Source: Adiantum capillus-veneris
Taxonomy: Eukaryota; Streptophyta; Polypodiopsida; Polypodiales; Pteridaceae
Assembly: GCA_014529385.2 (NCBI GenBank)
Contig: CM043942.1
Span: 54,808,647 to 54,872,646, forward strand
DNA length: 64,000 nucleotides
Direction of reading: 5' to 3'
Shown here: positions 55,266 through 64,000 of the stretch, piece after piece
Layout: each line of letters begins with the position of its first letter
Numbering within the stretch: the stretch's first letter is position 1
The notes under the pieces: model-generated
Told to the model about the DNA's origin: nothing
Databases searched by the model: none
What the model saw: only the letters and a program-made list of their open reading frames with translations
Program-made: the position numbers and the translations under genes

Positions 55266-57230
55266 ATGCACTTATGCTCTGGGCGGGTGCTAGAACACGA
55301 GCATATTGAGGGTGCCTCTGTTCATACGGACACCCATTACCCATCCACGATAGGCTCTAGACCCTCAGCGGGGACACAAGGTAGCACCACCCAAGACCCT
55401 AAAATAGCCGCTAGTGATTCCTCCTCCGACTCAGAGATCATGGAAGCATACCCTACCCAAAACACTGAGAGAGAAGGCCATGCACCTCCCGAAGCTCCAC
55501 AGCCTAGTACTAGTATGTTTAGCCGTTTCATGGAAACATTAGGAAGAGCTACTCGCTCGGAACCTGATGCAAATGAAGCACACGAAGGGGGTGGGGAAGT
55601 GGACTCTCCTTTCACATCGCACGTGGACCCCACACCCCCAAAGAGTGTCCATGTGGATATCCTGCCAACTTCTTACCAAGAAGGCCCTGTTGAGCTACCT
55701 CCTTCAGAAGTTCCCTCTAGAGTACCGCTGCTGACAAGTAAAACCACGGGGAGCAACATTGCTTCTACCTCACAAGAAACCGTTAACACGTCGACTCTAG
55801 AAGGATTGTTCATTAATGATCATTGGACATACGACCTCCACACTGAGGTGTTGACGGATCTACACTCTGGCCACGCCTACCATGTAGGATGGATATAGAT
55901 TGTACAATCCACCTCTAGTGCCACGAGCATCGAAGATCAACAGAAAATGATCTGTAATGTTATCCATGGCATTATTCAATCAGAAAGGCAAAACCGAGGG
56001 GTAAATATACTCTCAACTGGCCCCATGAGATTTCTGGATACGAGCAAGGCTCAACAGCCTACTCTATCACAAATGGAGACTCCTCTAATGAGTCCCATGG
56101 ACCCATCTTACGTCATTTCACCTGGGGTCTCTATGCAATCTGAGCCTCCGAGCGACAACTTTAGCTTCCCTAACTTGGCTCAACCCTCTATTAAGGAAAA
56201 CACAGTGCTCACTTCAGGGATAAGCCTGACAGAGAATGTACCGATGACATCTACGGTTAGCGCAGTGCCACTACCTAGTGTCGTAGTACCTAATATGGGG
56301 CCTCGACCGTATGTGCCTCTAGCCCCTTATGCACACATGGCCCCCACACCTCCAATTGTACCACTTGTTTATGCTCCTCGAGTGCCGCTCCCTAGCCCTT
56401 ATCCGAGTGGACCTATGCCCGGTTATGTTCCATATCCTGCATCATCCACACATATGCCAAGACCGGTACCCGTCCCTCTCCCACATATGATTCCAAGAGT
56501 ACCTCCACCGGCCCTGCCTCCTCACATAGGTGACTTGGCAGCGTTTGCTCAAACCATAGGTCGATCTATCGCGGAAAATATGCATCATGCATCTGATAGA
56601 GAGCCTAGAAGTAAGGCAGTACAAATTGCCAAACTCACGCAAAAATTCAATGGGGACGAAGATGCTAGAAAACACATTGAAGTGTTTGAACAAGTATGTG
56701 ATTCCTTAGGGGAACGCAACGAACTACATAAGTGCAATGCCTTAAGCTTGACATTAAGTGGGAAGGCTGGAGATTGGTATAGAACCCTAAGGGTGGACGA
56801 GAAAACAATCTACCCTACCCTTCGAAGGTTGTTTCTAAAGGAGTACATACGAGAAGGTGTGCTTTGGGGTGTAGCATCTCAGCTACAGAAGGCCGAACGT
56901 AAGGAAGGAGAGTCAGTAAGGGACTTCATTAGTCGTCTAAAGCACTTAAACTCTCGCTGCCCTGTAAATGAGCGCTTCAACAATAACCAACTGCTTGATC
57001 GATTCATTCGAGGGTTGAGGAATGAAGGAATCTATAATGGACTAGTGATTAGAGGTATCACAACCTGGGAAGATGTCACTGCCAATGCAATCCAATTAGA
57101 GGACAACTTGATGATAGCAGGCATGACGGTGTCTACCGACACGAGATCCACTAGCTCACAAGCCATTGGGTATGAACCCATGACTGCAAGCCCATTGCCA
57201 ATGAGCCAAATGTATTTGAGACATTCTTGA
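55266..57230 (+). pseudogene. gag of the non-autonomous gypsy
   Basis: One frame of 655 codons interrupted by a single TAG at 55896-55898 (210 codons before, 443 after). The start is an ATG (MHLCSGRVLEHEHIEGASVH). The first part is acidic and Ser/Pro-rich; the middle is strongly Pro-rich (VPLVYAPRVPLPSPYPSGPM). From about 56630 the gag core reads KLTQKFNGDEDARKHIEVFE, NALSLTLSGKAGDWYRTL, RRLFLKEYI and QKAERKEGESVRDFISRLKH. Gag would form the particle and pick up the RNA. The stop may be a mutation or a read-through site. The frame ends at 57230 exactly where the zinc-knuckle frame opens. Confidence 0.75.
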
Positions 57231-58033
57231 CAGACCTCACCAAGGCAATCCAAGAGTCTCTTAAGGATAATCGACCCCCTCAAAATAGTCACATGTATCC
57301 AAGAAGGGAGAAACAATGGTGTTCCATTTGCTTGGGTCCACATAGCACTAGTGAGTGCCCTATGTTTAGAGTAAAATTTAATGGAACTTGCAACGCATGT
57401 GGTAGGTATGGTCACCAAGCTAAGGATTGTTTAATGATCAAATGTATGATGGAAAATAGACCACCTGTAGCCTGGACGGATGCGCCTCGAGCTCCTGTAT
57501 TGATGCCTGCTCCACCTGTTGAGCAACTACCGCAACACATGGTCCCTAGATCTCAAAATGTTGTACAAGCTACACCGCTACCACCTCCTATGCTAGGACC
57601 GCAGCCCCCGCATCCAAGAGTCGCCCCTATGAACCAAGTGGGTTGCGAGCCATCTAATGCTTATGCAGATGGCTGTGAGGAGGAAATAGACACTAGTATT
57701 GCCTACGGACTTGATACATTGGAAGAGTGTCCTATATACTACATGGAAGATTGTTGGGGACAAGTCAAGCCGGTTTATCAAGCTGCTGCTCTCGCATCCA
57801 GAGGTCAAAATATAAACACCCAGGCTAGGAGGCCACCTCTTCAATGCTACGAGTGTGGTGGACCACATCGGGCAACGGAGTGCCCTATTAGGCTGCAAAA
57901 GAATGCTGCACAGATGCAATTGAATCAAGGGAGCACGTCTGCAATGCCAATACTCACATGTAATCGTTGTGGCATAGATCACTTGATTGCCCAATGCCCC
58001 TATAACCCAAATGCGCCTAAAATCACACACTAA
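57227..58033 (+). CDS. four-zinc-knuckle nucleocapsid ORF
   Basis: 268 codons in the -1 frame relative to gag, overlapping its stop by four bases; the first codon is TTG, so it probably is not started on its own but continues gag after a frameshift. Knuckles: residues 32-44 CSICLGPHSTSEC, 55-68 CNACGRYGHQAKDC, 207-219 CYECGGPHRATEC and 245-257 CNRCGIDHLIAQC. Three have CX2CX3HX4C spacing; one has the classic CX2CX4HX4C. A Pro/Met-rich and acidic spacer separates the pairs. Nucleic-acid binding is the expected role. Confidence 0.75.
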   Translation: MTDLTKAIQESLKDNRPPQNSHMYPRREKQWCSICLGPHSTSECPMFRVKFNGTCNACGRYGHQAKDCLMIKCMMENRPPVAWTDAPRAPVLMPAPPVEQLPQHMVPRSQNVVQATPLPPPMLGPQPPHPRVAPMNQVGCEPSNAYADGCEEEIDTSIAYGLDTLEECPIYYMEDCWGQVKPVYQAAALASRGQNINTQARRPPLQCYECGGPHRATECPIRLQKNAAQMQLNQGSTSAMPILTCNRCGIDHLIAQCPYNPNAPKITH

Positions 58034-58035
58034 AT

Positions 58036-58827
58036 TTGGTCAAAATTGCTAGTGTGACATCGCCAATACCACCCGTCGCACCCGCTTATGCGATTACACG
58101 GTCCATGCTTCAAGGGCCAGGCCATATCCTCGAAGAGAGAGATACCGCGTCAGTTATCCAAGCAAAGAAAAAGAAGACACGAAGGAAGAGGTCGCAGAAT
58201 ACGGGAAATTCAAAGCCAAGTTCCAAAACAAACATAGGAACAGGAGATGACCCCGTGTATATGAATGACCTCGAGGATGATTCAGATTCAATCGAGACAA
58301 TGGAGACTAGAACCAATACCACAAAGGGAAGGACCGACAAAGAAAACCGTAACATGGAACCAAATGAAAACCGAATAAGAGAAAACCATAAAGAGCCTCT
58401 GAAAACACCACAAGTGTTTCCAAATCCAATCCAAGACCCCCAAGATAAACCGCAAGGGCAAAAAGGGAAGAATCGTAACAAGAAGATTGGGACGTACCCA
58501 AACCCAGTAGACGAGATTGAGCAGGTGAAACATCTAAGAGGTTTAGTGGAGGAGACTCAAAGGAAACTAGAACCAGAACCCATGCATGTCAAAATTCATG
58601 ACACAGTGTTTCCCACGCAAGTTCATCCACCCCACATGAACCATAGACCGTTAGCCATATCTAGTATCATCCAAGAAGGGAGTGAGGACGGGACATCAGA
58701 AAGTGAGCATACACCCTTCTTGTTGGAAAGGATGTTTAACGAAGGAATACCTGATCCCATTGAGGAATATGAGATTCCATCCTCACAGTTCCTAGTCAAG
58801 GACCTACACCTTGCAAAATGCCAATGA
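58036..58827 (+). CDS. charged linker ORF between nucleocapsid and protease
   Basis: 263 codons, again one frame back relative to the preceding ORF; starts at TTG, so likely a continuation. It is highly charged and Asn/Pro-rich: AKKKKTRRKRSQNTGNSKPS (possible nuclear-localisation-like basic stretch), then NRNMEPNENRIRENHKEPLK. A more ordered end carries FLLERMFNEGIPDPIEEYEI. No domain recognised. Its end overlaps the protease ORF by ten bases. Confidence 0.5.
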   Translation: MVKIASVTSPIPPVAPAYAITRSMLQGPGHILEERDTASVIQAKKKKTRRKRSQNTGNSKPSSKTNIGTGDDPVYMNDLEDDSDSIETMETRTNTTKGRTDKENRNMEPNENRIRENHKEPLKTPQVFPNPIQDPQDKPQGQKGKNRNKKIGTYPNPVDEIEQVKHLRGLVEETQRKLEPEPMHVKIHDTVFPTQVHPPHMNHRPLAISSIIQEGSEDGTSESEHTPFLLERMFNEGIPDPIEEYEIPSSQFLVKDLHLAKCQ

Positions 58828-59816
58828 ATGTTGCCAAACTAGTGGACTTCATGTCTTCTGAGGTCCGAACCACGATCATAGCAAAGCTGTATGGAGATCC
58901 TGAGTTATTCCTTGCACTTCGAGCATTCCTTAACGGAGAGCTACGAACGGGATTACCGCAGTTTGCGCAACCAAATAGGCCTGACTCGATTATGATTGAT
59001 GAGGAAAATCATGTGCAATCACTTGACTTAGATGGACACGAGTCTGTGATCGAGGTACCCATTAACGAATTAGGGCAGTATTTTGAAGGCGACGAGTCTA
59101 ATGTGACCCTACCCATCACTACCAAGGGATTAACTATAAAGGGAATTCTTGATGGTGGTGCAGGAGTTAGCATCGTTACAAAAGATTGTTGGGAATCCAT
59201 GGGAAAACCCCGCCTCAGTGTTACTAACATTGTGGTAAAGATGGCAAATGGTACCATAGCCAAACCTATGGGGATGCTCAAGGATCTTAAGATCAAAGTT
59301 CTAGGACACAAGGTACGACATACGTTCATTGTAATGGATTTCTCTAAACACCTTATGTCATATGAAATGATTTTAGGACGACCATTCATGAGGGAAGCAC
59401 AAATGGTTCATGATTGGTCTAAAAATCATGTCTATTTGCAATTCCAAGACTCTGTCCTTAGAGTGGATTTGGTGACTGGTAAGGTACACCCCTTAGGGAG
59501 TAAAACCATTATTGATCATCGCTCTGACACCACAGTTCACTCGGCCCCACTACAATATTGTTACACTTGTAAGAAGGATACAGACATTGGCCAAGATTCT
59601 CCTTATATGGATATCCTACCTGGGATGACTGAGTCGGACAATGTGGATTGGGTCCACCTAGCAGCAACCATAGACACTTGGGGAAATAGGGGGACGACTT
59701 GGGTAACACCTGAGGGGGATGAAATGCCTATACCCTTAAATATGCTACAAGCAATGCATATCGCTTCCGACAAGACTCATCTTTGTAACGAAGAAAACAT
59801 ACAAGTGGGTCCCTAA
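58818..59816 (+). CDS. retropepsin-like protease ORF
   Basis: 332 codons starting at an ATG (MPMNVAKLVDFMSSEVRTTI) that overlaps the previous ORF by ten bases. Active-site block at residues 110-120: ILDGGAGVSIV, so D112-G-G-A in place of D-S/T-G-A. The second block near residue 190 reads YEMILGRPFMREAQMVHDWS. These two blocks define a gypsy protease. The Gly in place of Ser/Thr also occurs in plant gypsy proteases, but activity is not certain. After the domain comes a tail with CYTCKKDTDIG. No RT follows. Confidence 0.8.
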   Translation: MPMNVAKLVDFMSSEVRTTIIAKLYGDPELFLALRAFLNGELRTGLPQFAQPNRPDSIMIDEENHVQSLDLDGHESVIEVPINELGQYFEGDESNVTLPITTKGLTIKGILDGGAGVSIVTKDCWESMGKPRLSVTNIVVKMANGTIAKPMGMLKDLKIKVLGHKVRHTFIVMDFSKHLMSYEMILGRPFMREAQMVHDWSKNHVYLQFQDSVLRVDLVTGKVHPLGSKTIIDHRSDTTVHSAPLQYCYTCKKDTDIGQDSPYMDILPGMTESDNVDWVHLAATIDTWGNRGTTWVTPEGDEMPIPLNMLQAMHIASDKTHLCNEENIQVGP

Positions 59817-59826
59817 ATCTTCTTTA

Positions 59827-60366
59827 GTGACCATAGCTAGTGCTAAAAAACAGAAGCCTTGTAAGAAACGTACCACTCGCTCCAAGAAAAGTAAGAAAAT
59901 GTTGCGATGGATCCCTAAACTACTATTGGAAGCCCAAGGCTACTATCAAGGAAATGATCAAATCTGGGTGCCAAAACGTAGATTGTGCTCTTACCTATCA
60001 CTTGACCCAAGTGAGCCCAATCCCGTAGCTCCAAAACGAATCAATGATCGTGGAAAGGGAAAGATCACAGAATGCTACACACCCGCTCCCGAGCTAGTTT
60101 GGGTACCAAAGAAAGAACGATTTGTTCCACCTAGCTCAGGAAGGGTGGAGTCCCATGAAGCTTCTAGCTCCTCATGTAATACATCCATAGAGGTAAAAGC
60201 TTCTACACAGCCTCCATCTATAGTAGTGGACCTCCATGAAGCTACAAAAGAATCCACACCTCCCAGTGTTCAAGAATCACCTGATGAACCACTTCAAGTT
60301 CGATCCTGGGAGAGTACCTTACCACCCTTGCAACTTGACGAGGCCCCTAGGGTAATAGAAAACTAA
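59827..60366 (+). CDS. basic ORF with repeated Trp-Val-Pro-Lys motifs
   Basis: 179 codons counted from GTG; the frame is open upstream over the end of the protease ORF (TYKWVPKSSLVTIAS). Four copies of W-(V/I)-P-K occur: KWVPKSS, RWIPKLL, IWVPKRR and VWVPKKE. The N-terminus is very basic (KKRTTRSKKSKK), the C-terminus Ser/Pro/Glu-rich. I recognise no domain. Its stop TAA overlaps the next ATG (TAATG). Single WVPK motifs are familiar from gag tails; four in one ORF is unusual. Confidence 0.55.
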   Translation: MTIASAKKQKPCKKRTTRSKKSKKMLRWIPKLLLEAQGYYQGNDQIWVPKRRLCSYLSLDPSEPNPVAPKRINDRGKGKITECYTPAPELVWVPKKERFVPPSSGRVESHEASSSSCNTSIEVKASTQPPSIVVDLHEATKESTPPSVQESPDEPLQVRSWESTLPPLQLDEAPRVIEN

Positions 60367-60581
60367 TGGCAAAAATCCTCACCTATTACCAACTGGAACA
60401 ATTGGTTTCAAAGGGTGACAAGCTCATTTCAAATGGTATGATCTACCCAAGGAAGGGGGGAGTGTTTGTGGACATCCATCATTCACTTGCTTCCCTCTCA
60501 ACCTTTTTCCCTGACCTCTCAATCACCAATCTTAGGGAATGTACATATAAAGCTTTATACTCACAAAAAACAAAAAAATAA
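60366..60581 (+). CDS. 71-aa ORF linked by TAATG
   Basis: Starts ATG sharing its A with the stop of the preceding ORF. Sequence MAKILTYYQLEQLVSKGDKL, then GGVFVDIHHSLASLSTFFPD. No domain, signal peptide or membrane helix. Last ORF of the element; the stop is followed by about 1.48 kb (60582-62052) without coding signs. Confidence 0.45.
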   Translation: MAKILTYYQLEQLVSKGDKLISNGMIYPRKGGVFVDIHHSLASLSTFFPDLSITNLRECTYKALYSQKTKK

Positions 60582-62051
60582 AGAGCAAGAGCAATTAGCA
60601 AACGAGTATGCACATTAAAAGTCAAAACATTGACCCAGACCTACACATTTACATCCGGTACAGTGAAACAGAAACCTATGCCATAAAACACCTTTGATCC
60701 TCATCACTTGAGTGATGGAGGGTAGGTAAGATTAGTACGATAGGAGTGTTTCTGTTTTAGAGTTGAGAGATTAGCGAAGTTCTCTTTTCCCACTAATGTG
60801 CCTCCTGGAGGTATTCCTTTTGTTTCCTAGTGTGTACAGGAGCATGTTGCTATTGGTAGGATTTGGACCTTCATGGAACCTTTCTCTCGTTCACACTTCA
60901 AATCAAGCGCGACCATCAACACAAACAGGTGTTTTATGTCCATTAGCATTGCCCTTATCTTTTTGCATCCATGTTTGTCTGCTTTGATTGTGATCGGTAG
61001 CATAATATTCAGCGCATTGGCTTAGTATCAAACATTTAATTCAATGTAATGTTTTGTCATAATCAGTTGTCTAGGTTTAAAAATCAAGCAGTCCGACTAA
61101 GCTAGTTTGACCAAGCTAGGTATTAGAAATCTTCTCTTAATACCATGGGGAATGCCTTCCTAATAAGCAATGGTTACTTAGGTTCTTAATCCGATTTAGG
61201 CAGCATTGTATGAAATGTTACTAGTGGGCTTAACCCTATTGACCTTTAGCTTAAGTATTATAAAGGGAGTTTACTAATGTGATGAGCCTGGGGAGGGTAA
61301 CAGTGTTATATGACCCCCCAAAGTTACAAAATTAAAATGCTGAAAATGAACAAACAAAAAATCAAAGTGCCACAATGTAAAATTTTAAGTTGGAGGAGAA
61401 ATCCCTGCTTAAATTGGTACTTCACTCACATGTATCGCCTATGGTACTAGAGCCCTAGAGGTTCCCAGTGTGGGCGCTTTTCCTTGAAAAGCAAAAAACC
61501 CAAGGCATACAAAATAAGCACACACATCAAATTGAATCACTGTGAAAAGACTTTGGGGGGTCAAAGAAAAAGTAATCAGTCAGGCGATGATTTCATGAGA
61601 AATTCCTTTTATCGTAGCTTAACTACAAAGTCTTCTAGGTATAGCCTCTAGTCAGCCCTCGAACATGAATACTTGGCTCTCGCGATTAAACAACTTAATT
61701 GACCACTTAAAATTAAGAAGCTTACCCATGGTATTAATATTCGATCTCTAGTGCCTTTCGACCGTCAAATTAGCGACCCCAGACTTGTTTAATTTTTTAC
61801 CTTTACATCTATTTATGCATTTGATTACATTGCAATTTAATGTTCATCGTTGACAAATTGTTTAAAATTCTTTTACCAATCAATTCGTCTCCCTAAAACT
61901 GCATATGCTTTTTAAGAGAATGCAATTACTGTGCCAATGTTGTTTGATTTTGCAGTGACTGAAGAAGGCTAAGGACATTCATCTCAAATGCTCTTCCACC
62001 TCGACGAACGAGCTTCAACTCAATAGCTTCCGAGGACGGAATCTACATCAG
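60582..62051. other. 3' non-coding region of the gag-protease gypsy
   Basis: No plausible ORF. Contains CCGATTTAGGCAGCA (61191-61205), an exact 15-base match to the chromovirus tandem repeats at 46.8 kb. An integrase or RT remnant was looked for on both strands by motif and not seen. Confidence 0.6.
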
Positions 62052-62060
62052 GAAGGGGGG
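62052..62060 (+). promoter_or_regulatory. gag-protease gypsy polypurine tract
   Basis: GGAAGGGGGG just before the 3' LTR start at 62063, separated by CA. Confidence 0.85.
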
Positions 62061-62062
62061 CA

Positions 62063-62364
62063 TGTTAACCCTCACGGCTCACGGACACCCCATCACCTAC
62101 GACGGACGTGTATTATGTATTTGGTAGAGTCAGGTACTGGGCTTGTCGGACCAATAGGAAAAGGGTAAGAGTGATCGCCGATGAGAGGCGCACTCTAACT
62201 GGGACATTCAAGGGATTAGTTGGCTAAGCATGGGCGCCCAAGTGTGAATGGGGTGAGCTCATATAAAAGCCAACTAAACCTAATTTTTACTCATTCTCTC
62301 ATTTGTGCAATAGAAGAGTGCTCTTGCTCCATCTCCATCTCCATCTTCTTCTTCTTCACCTCCT

Positions 62365-62397
<33 letters not shown>

Positions 62398-62648
62398 GGA
62401 GAGTGTGTGTGCGATCGAGCATTACGAAGGCACGACGGCGGCGAAGCGGTTGAGCGCGGCACGACTGCAGCTTCTTCTTCATCACGGCGAGGAATCCACC
62501 ACGAAGGCGAGCGTAGAGCGGTGAGTGACACACCCTTTGCTCTCTTGAGCTTGCTAGTTTAGGCTTGTTGTGTGCTTGGAGCCATTTGTGGCTCACACAC
62601 GGTGTATTGGCAAGTCCCTTGCTTTGACAGTGCGGCAAGGAGCGCACA
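62063..62648 (+). repeat. gag-protease gypsy 3' LTR
   Basis: 586 bp; a handful of transitions against the 5' LTR plus small microsatellite changes. Ends GCGCACA, followed by the target duplicate GACGC. Confidence 0.93.
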
Positions 62649-63624
62649 GACGCTGCTCCTCCTCTCTCGCTACAGCTCGTCGAGCCAGATACTCCTGTAG
62701 AAAAAAGTGGCTAAGCTGAGCTAGGCCTAAGGCCACTCTATCTGCAGGAAGAGCCTGGCTATCCATGCCCTCTGTCCAGAGAGCCGCTACCCTCTCTCTG
62801 AGTGCTGAGTCCAACAAGACCTGCTCTGGGATGCGAAGCATCGTGCTCCCACTCCTCTGCCTGTCTACCACTGTGAGGATCACTGGTGCATGGTCCGAGA
62901 AGGATGTCCCTGCCAGGATGCCCACTGAGCCCCCCAAGTCACTGAAGTGGTCACTAGTGTAGAAGCGATCTATACGCGATAGATTTACTCCTCCCACTCT
63001 GCGGTCCGATCTAGAGAAGGCAAGACTCTCTGGAGGCCTCACAAAGCCAGAATGCTGCCATGTATCCGAGACCCTCAAAGTCATACACAACCTCTCCCAA
63101 GCTGCTAACTCGACTCCATGCACAGTAGCATGGCTGCCTCCAATCCTGTCAGAAGGGTCCTCCAACATGTTGAAGTCCCCTCCTACACACCAATGGTCAA
63201 CCTGTGGCAAAGACTCGACAATCTATGACCAAAACTCTGCATGAGCACCCGCCACATTGGGCGTATAGATGTTCAGGAAGCCCACAAGGCCACCCTGAAG
63301 CTGCATAGTAATCCACTGAGCCTTGCCTGGCACAATAATCCCTCTGCCCACAATGGCCTACTGCAGTGAGTCCGCAATAGTCATACATACCCCACCCTGG
63401 ATGCCTCCAGGTCCAAAAGCAGCTGACCAAAAGGTATCATACCATCCACGCAAAATCTGACCACATCGCCGAATGCGGCTCTCAGACAAATGGTGCTCCT
63501 GAAGCATAAGGAGATCAATCTCTCCTCCCACAAGGCAACGCTGAAGCTCCTGATGCAATCGGCCCTGTTGTCGCTGAAAGTGGGGCCCACCTAGTCCCTG
63601 CACGTTCCACGAGACAATCCTCAT
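62649..63624 (-). pseudogene. LINE ORF2 endonuclease domain (APE type)
   Basis: Starts at the ATG at 63624: MRIVSWNVQGLGGPHFQRQQ, the conserved first block of APE endonucleases (with the catalytic Asn). It continues LLMLQEHHLSESRIR (metal-binding Glu), GIQGGVCMTIADSL, then after a TAG (63358-63360) GKAQWITMQLQGGLVGFLNI. After a second TAG (63223-63225) come WCVGGDFNMLEDPSDRIGG, SRIDRFYTSDHFSD and SDHAPVIL (the last catalytic Asp-His). All in one frame, so the two stops are simple substitutions. The enzyme would nick the target DNA. The domain's far end is cut by the gypsy insertion. Confidence 0.88.
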
Positions 63625-63998
63625 GGGGAGCGATAGAGAACAGATGCTGCCGCAGTAGCAAGATGGGCTATCTTCGAGGCTGGCTTGGATGGGGGGTAAT
63701 CCGCATCCGAGCGTCCTCTAGATAGGCGAGACTGCAGTGAGTGCCTGGCCCAAGCCCAAGCAGATCGAGTCGTGCGTAAAGCAACCTCCTTTGTCCAGGA
63801 GTCCTCATGAATGTATACATAGCAAGGCAAACACTGCATATCAGCAAAAAAGTACACCACAATGTGCCTACATCCTGCTGAGTCTGGGGGTGTCACCGCA
63901 AACTTGGCCAGAGGCCACAAAGTCTGCAGCAAATCTGTAACTCCAAGTTCTCCCATGTGGTGAGAGAACTCGAGAACCTGTGTATGCAACCATCCCAC
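63621..63998 (-). pseudogene. LINE ORF1 C-terminal part, window edge
   Basis: 125 codons running in from the right edge: VLEFSHHMGELGVTDLLQTL, FADMQCLPCYVYIHEDSWTK, ending AHLATAAASVLYRSP. Plant L1 ORF1 proteins bind RNA; this short end shows no zinc knuckle. Its TGA (63621-63623) overlaps the ORF2 ATG (63622-63624) as ATGA, which suggests stop-restart coupling. Confidence 0.55.
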
Positions 63999-64000
63999 CA

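Larger units (their letters stand above)
53813..62648 (+). mobile_element. non-autonomous gypsy element: gag and protease, no RT or integrase
   Basis: 8.8 kb with LTRs 53813-54402 and 62063-62648, about 99% identical by eye. The exact target duplication GACGC is at 53808-53812 and 62649-62653. Primer site TGGCGCCGTTGCCGGGGA and polypurine tract AGGAAGGGGGG are intact. Between them lie gag (one internal stop), four zinc knuckles, a linker ORF, a retropepsin, a Trp-Val-Pro-Lys repeat ORF and a 71-aa ORF, then 1.5 kb non-coding. No RT, RNase H or integrase can be found. It is young and probably mobilised by a relative. Confidence 0.92.
51082..63998 (-). mobile_element. L1-like LINE, split by the gag-protease gypsy
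   Basis: Non-LTR retrotransposon on the minus strand. ORF1 end (63621-63998), endonuclease (62649-63624), then after the 8.8-kb insertion the RT (52-53.8 kb) and the C-terminal region (51088-51789). The 5' end lies outside the window. The 3' end is missing at the copia-4 LTR, with no zinc-finger tail or poly-A seen. In-frame TAG stops and frameshifts show it is old and inactive. Confidence 0.9.

Overview
This window is a dense graveyard of transposable elements from a land-plant nuclear genome. I see no ordinary host gene, rRNA or functional tRNA. The plant assignment rests on Ty1/copia elements primed by the initiator-Met type site TGGTATCAGAGC, a Ty3/gypsy chromovirus with a C-terminal chromodomain, two gypsy elements with the TGGCGCC-type primer site of the Tat/Athila group, an L1-type LINE, and long CT/CA microsatellites. 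Such deep nesting suggests a large, repeat-rich genome. A seed-free plant is possible, but the sequence does not settle the species.

Layout. (1) 1 to about 15.7 kb: an old minus-strand gypsy element (gypsy-1) that runs off the left edge. Its RT start is tandemly duplicated. Copia-1 (2338-7513, TSD CTTTT) and copia-2 (9204-14241) are inserted in it. (2) 15.7-24.0 kb: microsatellites, a fold-back repeat cluster, a LINE-like zinc-finger fragment, copia-3 (17757-22885, same family as copia-2) and a MITE/SINE-like composite. (3) 24.0-51.1 kb: a Russian-doll nest. An old copia-like element (LTRs 24026-24280 and 50836-51081) holds a plus-strand chromovirus (24466-49579, TSD AAGAA). The chromovirus RT is split by an 18.3-kb minus-strand Tat-like gypsy (27092-45396). 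(4) 51.1-64 kb: a minus-strand L1-like LINE split by a young plus-strand gypsy (53813-62648, TSD GACGC) that carries gag, protease and small ORFs but no RT or integrase.

The most unusual material is in the Tat-like element. Its order reads gag, RT, RNase H, integrase, then a retropepsin-like domain in the same frame as the integrase C-terminus. Further downstream are two long ORFs (261 aa, and a 585-aa coiled-coil protein). An 18-bp perfect palindrome, AGTCTATCGCGATAGACT, recurs seven times in its two non-coding regions, with a shortened form in both LTRs. An exact 14-bp copy of its polypurine tract lies 6 kb inside the element. The young gag-protease element is probably non-autonomous and would need RT and integrase from a relative; its primer site and zinc-knuckle spacing resemble those of the Tat-like element.

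Nearly every coding region carries stops or frameshifts, so most are annotated as pseudogenes. Copia-1 is the least damaged autonomous element, with one frameshift.
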